Positions 1 through 9,651 are shown, numbered from the stretch's first letter. The stretch is DNA of 64,000 nucleotides from Porifericola rhodea (GCF_030506305.1 NZ_CP119421.1:1356354-1420353), one strand, 5' to 3'. The notes: generated by a model not told the origin, from the sequence alone. A program made the numbers and translations.

Positions 1-410
1 AGTACCAGCCGCCCCTGATCATCCAGAATTAATCCATTTGAACCAGGCTCCTTCATTTTACCATCTCCGCTAAAGCCAGAAGGTTTCAGGTAAAGCGAGG
101 CCCCCTCTCCTTCTTTCCATTTAAAAATACTGTTTTGAGGTATATCTGAGTAGAGCAGATAATTTCCCTGCGGCACCCATACCGGCCCTTCAGTCCATTC
201 GTAGCCTTCTGCGAGTATTTCCAGCTGAGCATCTTTGGGTATAAGCTGGTCTAGCCGGGGAGAAAGCCGCTCTACTGAGCCTGTAGTTTTATAGCTGGTG
301 TTTTGTGTTTGCGCCTCATCGCTGGCTTCAGTGGATTGTTCTTGTTGAGTAGAAGAGTCACAGGCTGCAAAAAATAGAAGCAGCCCCATTAGGTAAGCGT
401 GTTTGTACAT
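1..410 (-). CDS. SMP-30/gluconolactonase-like lipoprotein, N-terminal part (runs off the window)
   Basis: Reading leftwards from an ATG at 410, the frame is open to the window edge, so only about 136 N-terminal residues are present. The protein begins with a short lipoprotein signal ending in FAAC (Cys about residue 17), followed by a Ser/Thr/Gln-rich linker. The motif EGPVW followed by YSDIP is typical of the first blade of SMP-30/gluconolactonase/LRE beta-propellers, where the Glu of EGP is a metal ligand in characterised members. The likely role is hydrolysis of sugar lactones or similar esters at the cell surface or in the periplasm; the substrate cannot be read from this fragment. It is divergent from the SDR gene at 622. 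The family call is fairly secure; the specific activity is not. Confidence 0.75.
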   Translation of the reverse strand, partial: MYKHAYLMGLLLFFAACDSSTQQEQSTEASDEAQTQNTSYKTTGSVERLSPRLDQLIPKDAQLEILAEGYEWTEGPVWVPQGNYLLYSDIPQNSIFKWKEGEGASLYLKPSGFSGDGKMKEPGSNGLILDDQGRLV

Positions 411-621
411 TGTTGTATTATATAGTTGGTCTTATAAAGCTACATTATATTCTGCTTCTCTCAAATTGGCAACAGGTGAATATTACCCTTAGCAGATGAT
501 CCTCAACAAAGATCTCACTCTTTCAGGTTAGGCAGGACCTCTTTTTCATGATTAAGCTCAGAACCATTTACCAGTCAGCAGGTTAAGAAGGCGTATACTT
601 CTCAATGTAAACCCAAAAGCA

Positions 622-2130
622 ATGAAGATATTATTGACAGGAGCTAATGGATATATTGGCATGCGTCTGCTGCCGGTATTGGTCCGCGATGGGCATGAGG
701 TAATCTGTCTGGTCCGCGATAAGCGTAGAATGAAAGTAGAAAAATCGCTGGAGGAAAATATTACCTACTACGAGGCCGATCTCCTTAAAGAAGATACGCT
801 GAAGGACCTTCCTAAAGATATAGAAGCCGCTTATTATCTGGTACACTCCATCGGTGCTTCAGCCAATTACGAGAAGCTGGAAGCCCAGGCGGCTCATAAT
901 TTTGTAAACCACATACAATTTACAAACTGCAAACAGATTGTATACCTCTCTGGTATTGTCAATGATAAAGACCTATCTAAACATTTGCGCTCTCGCAAAA
1001 ATGTAGAGGACATACTCATGAAAAGCAGCATACCTACTACGGTATTGCGTGCCGGAATTATTATTGGTTCGGGTGGTGCTTCTTTTGAGATTATTCGCGA
1101 CCTGGTAGAAAAACTACCTGTTATGATAGCTCCTAAATGGGTAAGCACTAAAAGCCAACCCATAGCGCTCCGTAATGTGTTGCAGTACTTGCATGGAGTG
1201 CTGCTTAAGCAGCAGGCTTACAATAAAGTGTTTGATATTGGCGGGCCAGAAGTGCTTACATACAAGCAGATGCTCTTACAATTTGCTGAGGTTCGTAAGC
1301 TGAGAAGATACATAATTTCTGTACCAGTACTCTCTCCACGTTTATCCTCTTTATGGTTGTATTTTGTTACCAGCACTTCTTTTAAACTTGCCAGAGGTCT
1401 GGTAGACAGCATGAAGAATCAGGTAATAGTGCAGCACAGAGGCATAGATGAGGTAGTAAAAGTAGAGTTATTTACCTATAAACAAGCGGTAGAACGTGCC
1501 TTTGACCGTATTGCACAAAATGAGGTTATATCCAGTTGGAAAGATTCATTCAATAGCTCTAAAATTGATATTAATCTGAGTGAGTATGTAAAGGTGCCTC
1601 AGTACGGTGTATATACTGATATTCGTAAAATACCTTTTAGCAAGCCTAAAGAGCAGGTAATTAACAATATCTGGAGTATAGGCGGCGACCGCGGCTGGTA
1701 CTACCTCGGCTTCTTATGGAAGATCAGAGGGCTTTTAGATCAGATGGTAGGTGGTGTGGGGCTTAGAAGAGGCCGAAGAAGCAGGAATAGCCTGGTACCG
1801 GGAGATGCTCTGGACTTTTGGCGAGTATTGGTGGCTGATAAAGAAGAGGGAAGGCTTTTACTTTACGCAGAAATGAAGCTGCCGGGCGATGCCTGGCTGG
1901 AGTTTGACGTAATAGATGAAGACGGGCAGTGCTATCTGCTACAAACTGCTACCTATCGCCCTCAAGGCCTGGCCGGGCGGCTGTACTGGTGGTCGGTGTA
2001 TCCTTTTCATGGTTTTATATTTCCGGGCATGGCTAAACGCATTATTAACTTTGAAGAAAAGCAAAAAGAGATTGAACAGAAGGAGAAGAAAAAAGAAGCA
2101 AGAAAAAAAGGGGAGCAGGTATCTGCCTAA
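622..2130 (+). CDS. SDR-family NAD(P)-binding protein with C-terminal DUF2867 domain
   Basis: A 502-residue cytosolic protein. The N-terminal Rossmann fold shows the dinucleotide motif TGANGYIG (residues 6-13) and the YYLVHSIG segment common to atypical short-chain dehydrogenases that act as NAD(P)H-binding epimerase- or isomerase-like proteins. The second half (roughly 330-480, with the YYLGFLWKIRGLLDQMVGG region) matches the pattern of DUF2867, a domain often fused to this SDR type. The last 25 residues are a Lys/Glu-rich charged tail. The catalytic substrate is unknown. The ATG at 622 is chosen because it starts the Rossmann strand directly. The FAD oxidoreductase gene follows after 18 nt in the same reading frame, which suggests one operon and possibly one redox pathway. 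Confidence 0.8.
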   Translation: MKILLTGANGYIGMRLLPVLVRDGHEVICLVRDKRRMKVEKSLEENITYYEADLLKEDTLKDLPKDIEAAYYLVHSIGASANYEKLEAQAAHNFVNHIQFTNCKQIVYLSGIVNDKDLSKHLRSRKNVEDILMKSSIPTTVLRAGIIIGSGGASFEIIRDLVEKLPVMIAPKWVSTKSQPIALRNVLQYLHGVLLKQQAYNKVFDIGGPEVLTYKQMLLQFAEVRKLRRYIISVPVLSPRLSSLWLYFVTSTSFKLARGLVDSMKNQVIVQHRGIDEVVKVELFTYKQAVERAFDRIAQNEVISSWKDSFNSSKIDINLSEYVKVPQYGVYTDIRKIPFSKPKEQVINNIWSIGGDRGWYYLGFLWKIRGLLDQMVGGVGLRRGRRSRNSLVPGDALDFWRVLVADKEEGRLLLYAEMKLPGDAWLEFDVIDEDGQCYLLQTATYRPQGLAGRLYWWSVYPFHGFIFPGMAKRIINFEEKQKEIEQKEKKKEARKKGEQVSA

Positions 2131-2148
2131 TACTTTATTTCCACTGTT

Positions 2149-3264
2149 TTGAAAAATGTTACCATTGTAGGGGGTGGCCTGGCCGGGCTTATTAACGCGA
2201 ATATGCTAGCGAAGGCTGGCTTTGAGGTTCTTTTAATTGAGAAAAAGCACTACCCTTTTCATAAAGTTTGTGGAGAGTATATTTCTAATGAAGTAGTCCC
2301 ATTTTTACAGCAGACAGATTTGTACCCTCAGGAGCTTGAGCCTGCACATGTTAGTAGGTTTATGCTTAGCTCTGTTTCGGGCAAAAGTGCCATTATGCCT
2401 TTGGACCTTGGAGGCTTTGGTATTAGTCGCTTTGCGCTAGATCATTTTCTATACCAAAAAGCCCGGGCGGCAGGGGTTAAGTTTTTGCTGGGTACCGCCG
2501 TAAAAGATATACAATTCAAAGATCAACAATTTTTACTCACTCTCTCTACCCACGAAGTACTGGCAAGTCCTCTGGTCATAGGTGCTTATGGTAAACGTTC
2601 ACGTCTGGATAAGCAACTTGGCCGTAGATTTATTCAAAAGCGCTCAGCCTATATTGGTGTCAAATATCACCTCTATGCTGATTTTCCGGCAGATATGATT
2701 GCCCTACATAATTTTAGAGGTGGCTACTGTGGCATTAGCCAAATTGAGGCTGGCAAGTATAATATGTGTTACCTGGGTAGCAGAAATGCACTAAAGCAGC
2801 ATGGCAGTATTGAGGCTATGGAAAAAGCGGTACTGCACGAAAACCCCTATTTAAAAAAGCTCTTTTCTGAATCTGAATTCCTCTTTGAGAAGCCTGAAGT
2901 AATTAACGAAATCTCATTTGCTCCCAAACAAGCGGTAGAAGAACATATTCTTATGTCAGGAGATACAGCTGGTCTAATAACCCCTCTGTGCGGTAATGGT
3001 ATGGCAATGGCTATACATTCAGCAAAAATACTCTCCAACCTAATTATCAAACATTACACTAAGCCTTCCCCCGACAGACTGAGCCTGGAGCGGGAGTATA
3101 CTCAGGTATGGAAGCAACTGTTTGCCCGACGTTTGTGGGTGGGCAGAAATGTACAAAACCTTTTTGGCAGTCCCTGGGTATCTGAGCTCGGGGTAGCTAT
3201 GGTTTCTGCTTACAAGCCCCTAGCCAAAAGCATAATGCGACGTACCCACGGTCAGGTCTTTTAG
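2149..3264 (+). CDS. FAD-dependent oxidoreductase (geranylgeranyl reductase / monooxygenase-like)
   Basis: A 371-residue flavoprotein with the N-terminal FAD-binding motif VGGGLAGLINANMLAKAG followed by an acidic strand end, a conserved CGEYIS segment near residue 41, and the second FAD contact MSGDTAGLITPLCGNG near residue 270. This is the layout of the geranylgeranyl reductase/halogenase branch of the p-hydroxybenzoate hydroxylase superfamily; related proteins reduce isoprenoids or hydroxylate small molecules. The start is a TTG at 2149: the frame is closed by the TAA of the preceding gene (2128-2130) and no ATG lies between that stop and the FAD motif. The substrate is not deducible. It probably shares a transcript with the SDR gene upstream. 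Confidence 0.75.
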   Translation: MKNVTIVGGGLAGLINANMLAKAGFEVLLIEKKHYPFHKVCGEYISNEVVPFLQQTDLYPQELEPAHVSRFMLSSVSGKSAIMPLDLGGFGISRFALDHFLYQKARAAGVKFLLGTAVKDIQFKDQQFLLTLSTHEVLASPLVIGAYGKRSRLDKQLGRRFIQKRSAYIGVKYHLYADFPADMIALHNFRGGYCGISQIEAGKYNMCYLGSRNALKQHGSIEAMEKAVLHENPYLKKLFSESEFLFEKPEVINEISFAPKQAVEEHILMSGDTAGLITPLCGNGMAMAIHSAKILSNLIIKHYTKPSPDRLSLEREYTQVWKQLFARRLWVGRNVQNLFGSPWVSELGVAMVSAYKPLAKSIMRRTHGQVF

Positions 3265-3319
3265 TCGTATTTTTAAAAATAGATCTCTTTTACTAAACTA
3301 ACTTAAGGTACAATTCTGT

Positions 3320-3327
3320 TACTTTTG
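3320..3327 (+). promoter_or_regulatory. Candidate -7 promoter element for the M16 peptidase gene
   Basis: TACTTTTG matches the Bacteroidota -7 consensus TAnnTTTG and lies 55 nt upstream of the ATG at 3382. No clear TTTG -33 element is visible at the expected distance, so this is tentative. Confidence 0.3.
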
Positions 3328-3381
3328 CATCCCATTTTAGAAACTGAAGTATCTTAGTGTTCTAAGATCTTAATAATATTT

Positions 3382-4626
3382 ATGGCCGAATACGAACTTT
3401 ATACCCTAGCTAACGGGATTAGAGTAGCACATAAACAGATTACCCACAGCAAAGTCGTTCATTGTGGCTTTGTACTAGACATAGGTAGCAGAGACGAAAA
3501 GCCGGAACAACATGGCATTGCTCACTTCTGGGAGCATATGGCCTTTAAAGGAACCAAAAAGCGAAAAGCCTTTCACATTCTCAATCGCCTGGACTCTGTA
3601 GGCGGGGAGCTTAACGCATATACTACTAAAGAAAAGATCTGCTTTTACGCCTCGGTGCTAGATCGCCATTTTGATAGTGCCTTTGAGCTGCTTACCGATA
3701 TTACTTTTGATTCTGTTTTTCCAGAAAAACAAATAGAGCGAGAACGTAACGTAATTCTGGAAGAGATGTCTATGTATTACGATTCTCCGGAAGATGCGAT
3801 TCAGGATGATTTTGACGAAGTAGTATTTGGCAAGCACCCACTGGGTATGAACATTCTGGGCACCAGCGAGAGCATCCGCCGCTTTCATAGAGAGGACTTC
3901 ACCAATTTTGTGCAGGAAAACCTAGACACCTCTAAGCTAGTATTTTCCTGTGTAGGCAATCTGCCTATGAAAAAGGTAATACGACTGGCAGAAAAATACC
4001 TGACTGACATTCCAAGTAAGTGCTCCAAAAGGGTGCGCATACCTTTTCAGAAGTATACGCCTAAGCAACTATCAATAGAACGAACGCTCACTCAGGCTCA
4101 GTGTACCATTGGTAGAGATGCCTACCCTGTACAGCATGATAATAGCCTGCCCTTCTTTATGCTAACTAACCTACTAGGTGGGCCTAGTATGAATACCCGA
4201 CTAAACCTGGCCCTAAGAGAAAAACATGCCCTGGTTTATGCCATAGATGCCGAGTACCAGTCTTATACAGACACAGGAATCTTTTCTATTTCTTTTGGTA
4301 CTGAACCCCGACAGCTAGGCAGGGCTATTGGTTATACGATGAAAGAGCTTAAAAAATTACGCGAAGTGCCATTGGGTAGCATGCAGCTCCATAGGGCCAA
4401 AGAGCAGCTTATGGGGCAGTTGGCTATGAGTAGCGAAAACAACCAGAGCCTTATGCTGGCTATGGCCAGAAGTATACTGGATGAGTATGAAATGGATACT
4501 TTAGAAAGCCTGTACGAAAAGATATCTAAACTGGAAGCCATAGAGCTACAGGGCATAGCTCGACAAATGCTAAAAGAAGAAGACCTGTCAGTACTAAGCT
4601 TTGTTCCCAAAGCTCAACCCTCATAA
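3382..4626 (+). CDS. M16-family zinc peptidase (insulinase/processing peptidase-like)
   Basis: A 414-residue protein of the short M16B type. The inverted zinc motif HxxEH is present as HFWEH (residues 48-52), and the distal glutamate ligand is in ILEEMS about 76 residues later (E127/E128), the classic spacing. The C-terminal inactive-like half carries the RLNLALREKHALVYAIDA block typical of the substrate-binding domain. There is no signal peptide, so it is probably cytosolic, where relatives degrade or process peptides. It ends 24 nt from a convergent outer-membrane barrel gene. The catalytic residues are intact, so activity is expected; the substrate is unknown. Confidence 0.9.
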   Translation: MAEYELYTLANGIRVAHKQITHSKVVHCGFVLDIGSRDEKPEQHGIAHFWEHMAFKGTKKRKAFHILNRLDSVGGELNAYTTKEKICFYASVLDRHFDSAFELLTDITFDSVFPEKQIERERNVILEEMSMYYDSPEDAIQDDFDEVVFGKHPLGMNILGTSESIRRFHREDFTNFVQENLDTSKLVFSCVGNLPMKKVIRLAEKYLTDIPSKCSKRVRIPFQKYTPKQLSIERTLTQAQCTIGRDAYPVQHDNSLPFFMLTNLLGGPSMNTRLNLALREKHALVYAIDAEYQSYTDTGIFSISFGTEPRQLGRAIGYTMKELKKLREVPLGSMQLHRAKEQLMGQLAMSSENNQSLMLAMARSILDEYEMDTLESLYEKISKLEAIELQGIARQMLKEEDLSVLSFVPKAQPS

Positions 4627-4633
4627 ACAGATA

Positions 4634-4652
4634 AGCCTGACAGATACAGGCT
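4634..4652. terminator. Short hairpin between convergent genes
   Basis: AGCCTG (4634-4639) pairs with CAGGCT (4647-4652) around a 7-nt loop, between the M16 gene and the convergent barrel gene and overlapping the latter's stop codon. No strong T tract follows on either strand, so terminator activity is uncertain. Confidence 0.3.
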
Positions 4653-5370
4653 AAAACTGCACATAATAGCCAAGCGTAATGGTAACCGTATTGAGCAGAA
4701 GGGGATTTGGTATCTGGGTGATGTTTTTATCCAATACCGAAGAGAAGCCCAGGCTGTAGCGTCCTCCCAGCTGAAACAAGCCTACAGCAGTAGCTACTTC
4801 AAAACCTCCACCTCCAACAATGCCTATATTAAACTTATTATCTCTTCCCTCTTCATAGCGGTAAGAGATTTGCTCATCGGTAATACTTACTTCCCTTTCG
4901 CTGCTATGTGAGAGCAAATAACTTAAGAAAAAGCCTGCCTCTAGATAGATTCGCACATTGCGCTGCCCGATGTAGCCATGCGCCATAATAGGAATATCTA
5001 CATAGCTTAGGTTCTGCTGATAGAACAGGCTATCGCCCCGCAGCTCGCTAATTTCAGTATCTACAAACACTTCTTTCCAGCCTTTTTCTGTATAGTTTAC
5101 TCCAAACTGAAGGCTAAAATTAGGCTGCGCATAATACTGCATAGAGATTCCTCCGGTATAGCCACTCATCCAGCGGAGGCGAGCCTCCGAATTATTCAGT
5201 ATTCGGTTAGGCTCAAAAATAGTAGAAACAGCCCCGCCATGCCGGGTACCTATACTAAACTTAGACCACTTTTTGGGCTGAGTACTCAAGGTATCCTGCG
5301 CCTTTAGCTCCACACTGCCGAGTACTAGCCACAGCACTAAAAAAATATACTTACACTTGTAAATCGCCAT
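4651..5370 (-). CDS. PorT-family-like outer membrane beta-barrel protein
   Basis: A 239-residue protein with a cleavable signal (MAIYKCKYIFLVLWL... ending in ELKAQ) followed by alternating short beta strands with Gly and aromatic residues, such as GGISMQYY, FSLQFGVNYTEKG and VTITLGYYVQF. The final strand ends in Phe, as outer membrane barrels do. It resembles the outer-membrane beta-barrel family called PorT/OMP_b-brl_2 in Bacteroidota; the exact role is unknown. The frame is open to 5394, but the ATG at 5370 gives a normal signal peptide and overlaps anmK by only 20 nt, so it was preferred. Being downstream of anmK on the same strand with overlapping ends, it is probably cotranscribed. Confidence 0.7.
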   Translation of the reverse strand: MAIYKCKYIFLVLWLVLGSVELKAQDTLSTQPKKWSKFSIGTRHGGAVSTIFEPNRILNNSEARLRWMSGYTGGISMQYYAQPNFSLQFGVNYTEKGWKEVFVDTEISELRGDSLFYQQNLSYVDIPIMAHGYIGQRNVRIYLEAGFFLSYLLSHSSEREVSITDEQISYRYEEGRDNKFNIGIVGGGGFEVATAVGLFQLGGRYSLGFSSVLDKNITQIPNPLLLNTVTITLGYYVQF

Positions 5371-6457
5371 AAACGACGCCCGCACTATGGTCATAAGAAG
5401 CTCCGGTTACTGAACTCAAACAATTAATTTCATTGCGCACACGCAATACTCCCAAAAATGCAAAAATCAGCGCCTCTTTAAAAGAAACAATCAACTCATT
5501 GGGCAATACTACACTAAATGTGCCTTTGCTGTACTTTCTGATACATTCAATTAAGTATTCATTAAAAGCACCGCCGCCGGTAGCCAGCATGCTGGAGTAA
5601 TGGTTGGGGCTATCCATAAACTCCTGTAGCTGATGCACATTATTTGCAATTTGCTGGGCTACATGATGAGTTAGCGTAGCCAGCATATCTTCAACTGAAA
5701 GCTCTTCTTTCTCCAAAGGATTAATAAAGTGCTCTAATACCCACTCATACCCTAAAGACTTAGGGTAAGGAGCATGGTAATAGTCTAACGCATTCAAGCG
5801 TTCCAGAATTTCTGTATTCACCTCCCCTGAGCGAGCCAATGATCCGCCCTTATCATAAGCCATCCCCTTTTTCTTGGCAAAGTGGTTGAGCACCATATTC
5901 GCCGGGCTAACATCGTATGCCAATCTTTCACCTTTTACTTCAGCAGAAATATTGGCGATACCTCCTATATTAAGACAGAAGTCATGCTGCGGAAAAAGCA
6001 GACGGTCTCCAATAGGTACCAATGGAGCGCCCTGCCCTCCCAGCGCGATATCCATATCCCTGAAATTACTAATCACAGGTTTACCACATTCGGCATGTAT
6101 GGCATAGCTACTGCCTATTTGCAGGGTAATGCCTTTTTCTGGCTGATGAAAAACAGTGTGGCCATGAGATGCGATAAATTCCGGGTCAACTTCGTGCTTC
6201 TTCATAAAACGCTTGATCGCTTTTCCTATCCATACCCCCAACTCCTGATGTGTACGGGTAAGCTCTTCACCGCTAACTTCAGTAATGTGTTGCAGGCGGT
6301 TAACCCACTTTTCTTCATAGGGAAAGGTATTGGCCGCTAAAATCTCAAACTGCCAGCCGCCCTTTTCTGTGTGACCAAAGTGGCAGTAAGCAATGTCAAG
6401 CCCGTCTAATGACGTACCCGACATCAATCCGATAACTTTATATTTTCTTACTTTCAA
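5351..6457 (-). CDS. anmK: Anhydro-N-acetylmuramic acid kinase
   Basis: A 368-residue cytosolic kinase that phosphorylates and hydrolyses 1,6-anhydro-MurNAc to MurNAc-6-phosphate during peptidoglycan recycling. The sequence shows the AnmK signature GTSLDG at residues 14-19, the GHGSQ-equivalent region around SHGHTVFHQP, ALGGQGAPLVP in the middle and CLNIGGIANIS; these are diagnostic of the family. Length is normal. It overlaps the downstream barrel gene by 20 nt. No murQ or other recycling gene lies nearby in this window. Confidence 0.95.
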   Translation of the reverse strand: MKVRKYKVIGLMSGTSLDGLDIAYCHFGHTEKGGWQFEILAANTFPYEEKWVNRLQHITEVSGEELTRTHQELGVWIGKAIKRFMKKHEVDPEFIASHGHTVFHQPEKGITLQIGSSYAIHAECGKPVISNFRDMDIALGGQGAPLVPIGDRLLFPQHDFCLNIGGIANISAEVKGERLAYDVSPANMVLNHFAKKKGMAYDKGGSLARSGEVNTEILERLNALDYYHAPYPKSLGYEWVLEHFINPLEKEELSVEDMLATLTHHVAQQIANNVHQLQEFMDSPNHYSSMLATGGGAFNEYLIECIRKYSKGTFSVVLPNELIVSFKEALIFAFLGVLRVRNEINCLSSVTGASYDHSAGVVYGDLQV

Positions 6458-6581
6458 TGCAATTATATTTTATACAAGCCTGCTTGTGTGCTTGGCCTGT
6501 TACTGTCTACTATTAGTGATAGCTGATAAATAAATAGTGAATTAAATTGGGGGTAGAAGTACCGCTGAAGCTACAAAGTGC

Positions 6582-7607
6582 TTAAAGCACTACCAAATTA
6601 TCTTCCATGCCTTCGGTCTGAAAAGTCTGAATACTCCCCTCATTGTCGTAGATAATGAAGGCATCTAACGAATCATTTTCTTCCAGAATTTTTTTACTTT
6701 TTTCTAGCCCCATCACCATAAATGCGGTAGCAAAAGCATCTGCGGTAAGGCAGTCTTCTGCCAATACCGACACGCTTAACACTGAATGATTTACGGGATA
6801 GCCTGTTACCGGGTCTATGGTATGAGCATATTTTTTACCATCGCGCACATAATAGTTACGATAGTTGCCTGAGGTAGCAATTGCCTGATCTTTTAGCGTA
6901 ATTACAGCAGGCATGTCTCCCTTTTGTTCAGGGTCATCAATGCCGATACGCCAATACTCCCCTTTACTGTTTTTTCCTTTGCACAAAATTTCACCACCTA
7001 TTTCTACCATCATATTTTCTATGCCCTGTTCCTCAAGAAAATCAGCAATTACATCTACGCCATAGCCTTTAGCTATAGCGCTGAAGTTAAGCTCAACATT
7101 TGGTTTAGTCTTGCTTACATAATCTTTGGTAAACTCAATAGTAGTATAATCTACCAACTGAAGTAAAGAGTCTACTGCAAGGCTGTCTGGTAGTTCTCCT
7201 CCACCAGGGCCAAAACCCCAGGCATTAACCAATGGTGCAATGGTAGGGTCATAGGCACCCTCGGTAATCGCGGATATCTCCTGGCTCCTTTTAAGCACCG
7301 GGTAGAAGTAAGGCAGGTCAAAGTAAAAGGTATCTTCCTTACCAAATTTTGAAATTTCTGACTCAGGCAGGTAATGATTGAGCGACTGGTTGTATACCTC
7401 CAGTAGCGAGTCTATGCTGCTTTTAAAGCTTCTTCCTTCATCATCCAGATACTTGATATTGTACACCGTACCCATCGTCTGTCCACTGAAGGTTACTTGA
7501 TTTTGCGCAGCACCCTCCTCATTAGACTGGCGAAACAACCAAACAATGGCAACAAGGCTAAGAAGAACTACAGAGTAGATAATATTTTTCTTCTGATAAG
7601 TATTCAT
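6582..7607 (-). CDS. apbE: FAD:protein FMN transferase (ApbE)
   Basis: A 341-residue protein with one N-terminal membrane-anchoring segment (about residues 9-25), then the ApbE fold: FSGQTMGTVYNIKY near 41, FSAIAKGYGVDV near 175, AIATSGNYRNYY near 243 and the YAHTIDPVTGYPVNHS block with the downstream TADAFATAFMVMG metal-binding segment. The enzyme covalently attaches FMN to threonine residues of periplasm-facing flavoproteins such as Na+-NQR or Rnf subunits. Neither complex is encoded in this window. An export signal and all family blocks are present. Confidence 0.93.
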   Translation of the reverse strand: MNTYQKKNIIYSVVLLSLVAIVWLFRQSNEEGAAQNQVTFSGQTMGTVYNIKYLDDEGRSFKSSIDSLLEVYNQSLNHYLPESEISKFGKEDTFYFDLPYFYPVLKRSQEISAITEGAYDPTIAPLVNAWGFGPGGGELPDSLAVDSLLQLVDYTTIEFTKDYVSKTKPNVELNFSAIAKGYGVDVIADFLEEQGIENMMVEIGGEILCKGKNSKGEYWRIGIDDPEQKGDMPAVITLKDQAIATSGNYRNYYVRDGKKYAHTIDPVTGYPVNHSVLSVSVLAEDCLTADAFATAFMVMGLEKSKKILEENDSLDAFIIYDNEGSIQTFQTEGMEDNLVVL

Positions 7608-7672
7608 AGCTGATAATGAGTTTTTATGCTCATCAAAACGTTATTAGATAGTGCTATAGTTTTTGAACGCTG

Positions 7673-7704
7673 CAAAATTAGGTTTAATTTGTAGATTCCC
7701 CACA
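7673..7704 (-). promoter_or_regulatory. Candidate promoter for apbE
   Basis: On the minus strand TAATTTTG (7680-7673) fits TAnnTTTG, with TGTG (7704-7701) 20 nt upstream in the -33 position, a one-base deviation from TTTG. The leader to the ATG at 7607 would be about 60 nt. Confidence 0.4.
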
Positions 7705-7815
7705 GTTGGATAAAAAAAGCCGAAGACTTTGCTGATTTGGTTGAGGCGTAATTTGTTAGAAGGTATGGTTAAACCATACAGATATTAATTTATATAAATA
7801 CATATCACGCTACTG

Positions 7816-8847
7816 ATGAGAGAAGATTATTTAAGAGGCGATGCCGATCATCTTAGTCCTGGCGAACGTGAATTGGAAAAAGCGCTCCGCCCCCTAAGTT
7901 TTGATGACTTTACCGGTCAGTCTAAAATTATAGAAAACCTTAAGGTATTTGTACTGGCTGCTAAAAAGCGTGGCGACCAACTGGACCATGTGCTTTTGCA
8001 TGGCCCTCCCGGCCTGGGAAAGACCACCCTTTCTCATATTATTGCCAATGAACTGGAGTCGCAGATTAAAGCTACCTCTGGCCCGGTACTGGATAAACCC
8101 AGCGACCTTGCCGGACTATTAACAAATCTGGATGCCGGCGATGTTTTGTTTATTGACGAAATACACCGGCTTAACCCTATTGTGGAAGAGTACCTATACT
8201 CTGCCATGGAAGATTTCAAGATTGATATTATGCTTGACTCCGGGCCCAATGCTCGTACAGTGCAGATTAGCCTTAGCCCTTTTACGCTGGTAGGAGCCAC
8301 TACACGTTCGGGTCTGCTTACCTCACCTCTAAGGGCTCGCTTTGGCATTAATGCTCGCTTGGAATATTATGATGCGGAACTACTACAAAGCATCGTTAAA
8401 CGTTCGGCCAGTATATTAAACACCCCTATTCATGAAGAGGCAGCCCACGAAATTGCTCGCCGTAGCCGCGGTACCCCGCGTATTGCCAATACGCTACTAC
8501 GCCGTACCCGCGACTTTGCCGAAATTAAGGGGGAAGGTATTATTACTAAACCCATTGCGGAAATGGCTCTTAAAGCCCTGGATGTAGACCAGAACGGCCT
8601 AGATGACATGGATAACCGCATTCTTTCTACCATTATTGAAAAGTTTAAAGGAGGACCGGTAGGCATTAGTACTATTGCTACCGCCTGTGGAGAAGAAGCG
8701 GAAACTATAGAAGAAGTGTATGAGCCTTTTCTCATTAAGGAGGGCTACATCAAAAGAACTTCTCGTGGAAGAGAAGCTACAGAACTGGCTTACAGACATC
8801 TTAAGCTCATCCCCCCGGGCAGAGCACAAACATTGTTTGACGAATAA
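7816..8847 (+). CDS. ruvB: Holliday junction branch migration helicase RuvB
   Basis: A 343-residue AAA+ motor that drives branch migration with RuvA. Walker A is GPPGLGKT (63-70), Walker B is VLFIDEIHR, the sensor 1 region is VGATTR, and the TSPLRARFG segment carries the arginine finger area. The C-terminal winged helix ends in [11 protein letters not shown]. Length and start are standard. It is followed immediately by a strong bidirectional terminator. ruvA and ruvC are not in the window. Confidence 0.98.
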   Translation: MREDYLRGDADHLSPGERELEKALRPLSFDDFTGQSKIIENLKVFVLAAKKRGDQLDHVLLHGPPGLGKTTLSHIIANELESQIKATSGPVLDKPSDLAGLLTNLDAGDVLFIDEIHRLNPIVEEYLYSAMEDFKIDIMLDSGPNARTVQISLSPFTLVGATTRSGLLTSPLRARFGINARLEYYDAELLQSIVKRSASILNTPIHEEAAHEIARRSRGTPRIANTLLRRTRDFAEIKGEGIITKPIAEMALKALDVDQNGLDDMDNRILSTIIEKFKGGPVGISTIATACGEEAETIEEVYEPFLIKEGYIKRTSRGREATELAYRHLKLIPPGRAQTLFDE

Positions 8848-8848
8848 A

Positions 8849-8884
8849 AAAGGGCCGACTTATTACTAAGTCGGCCCTTGTTTT
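8849..8884. terminator. Bidirectional terminator after ruvB
   Basis: A 13-bp perfect stem (8850-8862 with 8867-8879) with a 4-nt loop, preceded by an A run and followed by GTTTT. It sits between ruvB and the convergent DUF4136 gene and can serve both. Confidence 0.9.
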
Positions 8885-8900
8885 ACGCTTTATCTACTTT

Positions 8901-9467
8901 TTAGTAGGTGGTATCATCAAAATTAGAAGTAGCTACAAAGTCTTCAATTACATTAGCCACGGAACTTCTAATATCGATCTGTTGGTTTCTTAGATTATCA
9001 TCAGGTTCTACAGCTTCAGCTACGTAAGCTACCCAAAGCGCCTCACCGGTATCAGGGTTAATAGCACTTACTACCAGACTTCCTTCTTCTAACTGTTCTA
9101 AAATATTTTCTTCACCGACATTTTGGTCTACAGTATAAGGGTCTTTATAGTAGCCATACTTTTCGTTGTACTTCTCATCAAAGATTACGTAACTGATTAG
9201 TACATCGGGGTTTTCAGTATTGAAATCGTAACCATAAGTATCAAACTCATGTACTATGGCATTTTGTACCATTGTATTTTGAAGAGTACTAAATGTATAC
9301 CACTGCTCATCCTCCAGATTCTGAAAATTGTTACCAAAAGCGTATGATTCAAGATCACCTAACTCTGCAGCTTCATTTGCCTTAGATACAACTTCATTAT
9401 TCTGCTGCGCAAAGGCTGTAGCAGAAATAAAAATACTTGTTAAGAATATTGATAGATATTTCATCAT
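8901..9467 (-). CDS. DUF4136-like exported protein
   Basis: A 188-residue protein with a signal peptide (ending ATAFAQ), no lipobox Cys, and the pattern of DUF4136: an N-terminal TYAF-like strand (LESYAFGNNF), a helix of the type NAIVHEFDTYGYDF, PDVLISYVIF, and the paired strands GSLVVSAINPDTGEALWVAYV. DUF4136 members are small envelope proteins of unknown function, commonly lipoproteins; this one appears soluble in the periplasm. The family call rests on pattern, not a search. Confidence 0.6.
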   Translation of the reverse strand: MMKYLSIFLTSIFISATAFAQQNNEVVSKANEAAELGDLESYAFGNNFQNLEDEQWYTFSTLQNTMVQNAIVHEFDTYGYDFNTENPDVLISYVIFDEKYNEKYGYYKDPYTVDQNVGEENILEQLEEGSLVVSAINPDTGEALWVAYVAEAVEPDDNLRNQQIDIRSSVANVIEDFVATSNFDDTTY

Positions 9468-9651
9468 TTAAATTTTAAGATTAAAAAGTATGATTAATAC
9501 ACAATATTATAACAAGCAATTTAAGATACTGTTTTAAATAATATTGATTTTTAGCTATTCAAATGGGCATAATTGACCATTAATTTAGTATGATAATTGA
9601 AAAATATACACTACTAATTATATTGCTATTTAATAATTTTTAATGGGGCTA

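Noticed and set aside
5882-6340. 152-residue plus-strand frame inside anmK
   Set aside because: anmK on the other strand has all family motifs; the frame has no recognisable features.
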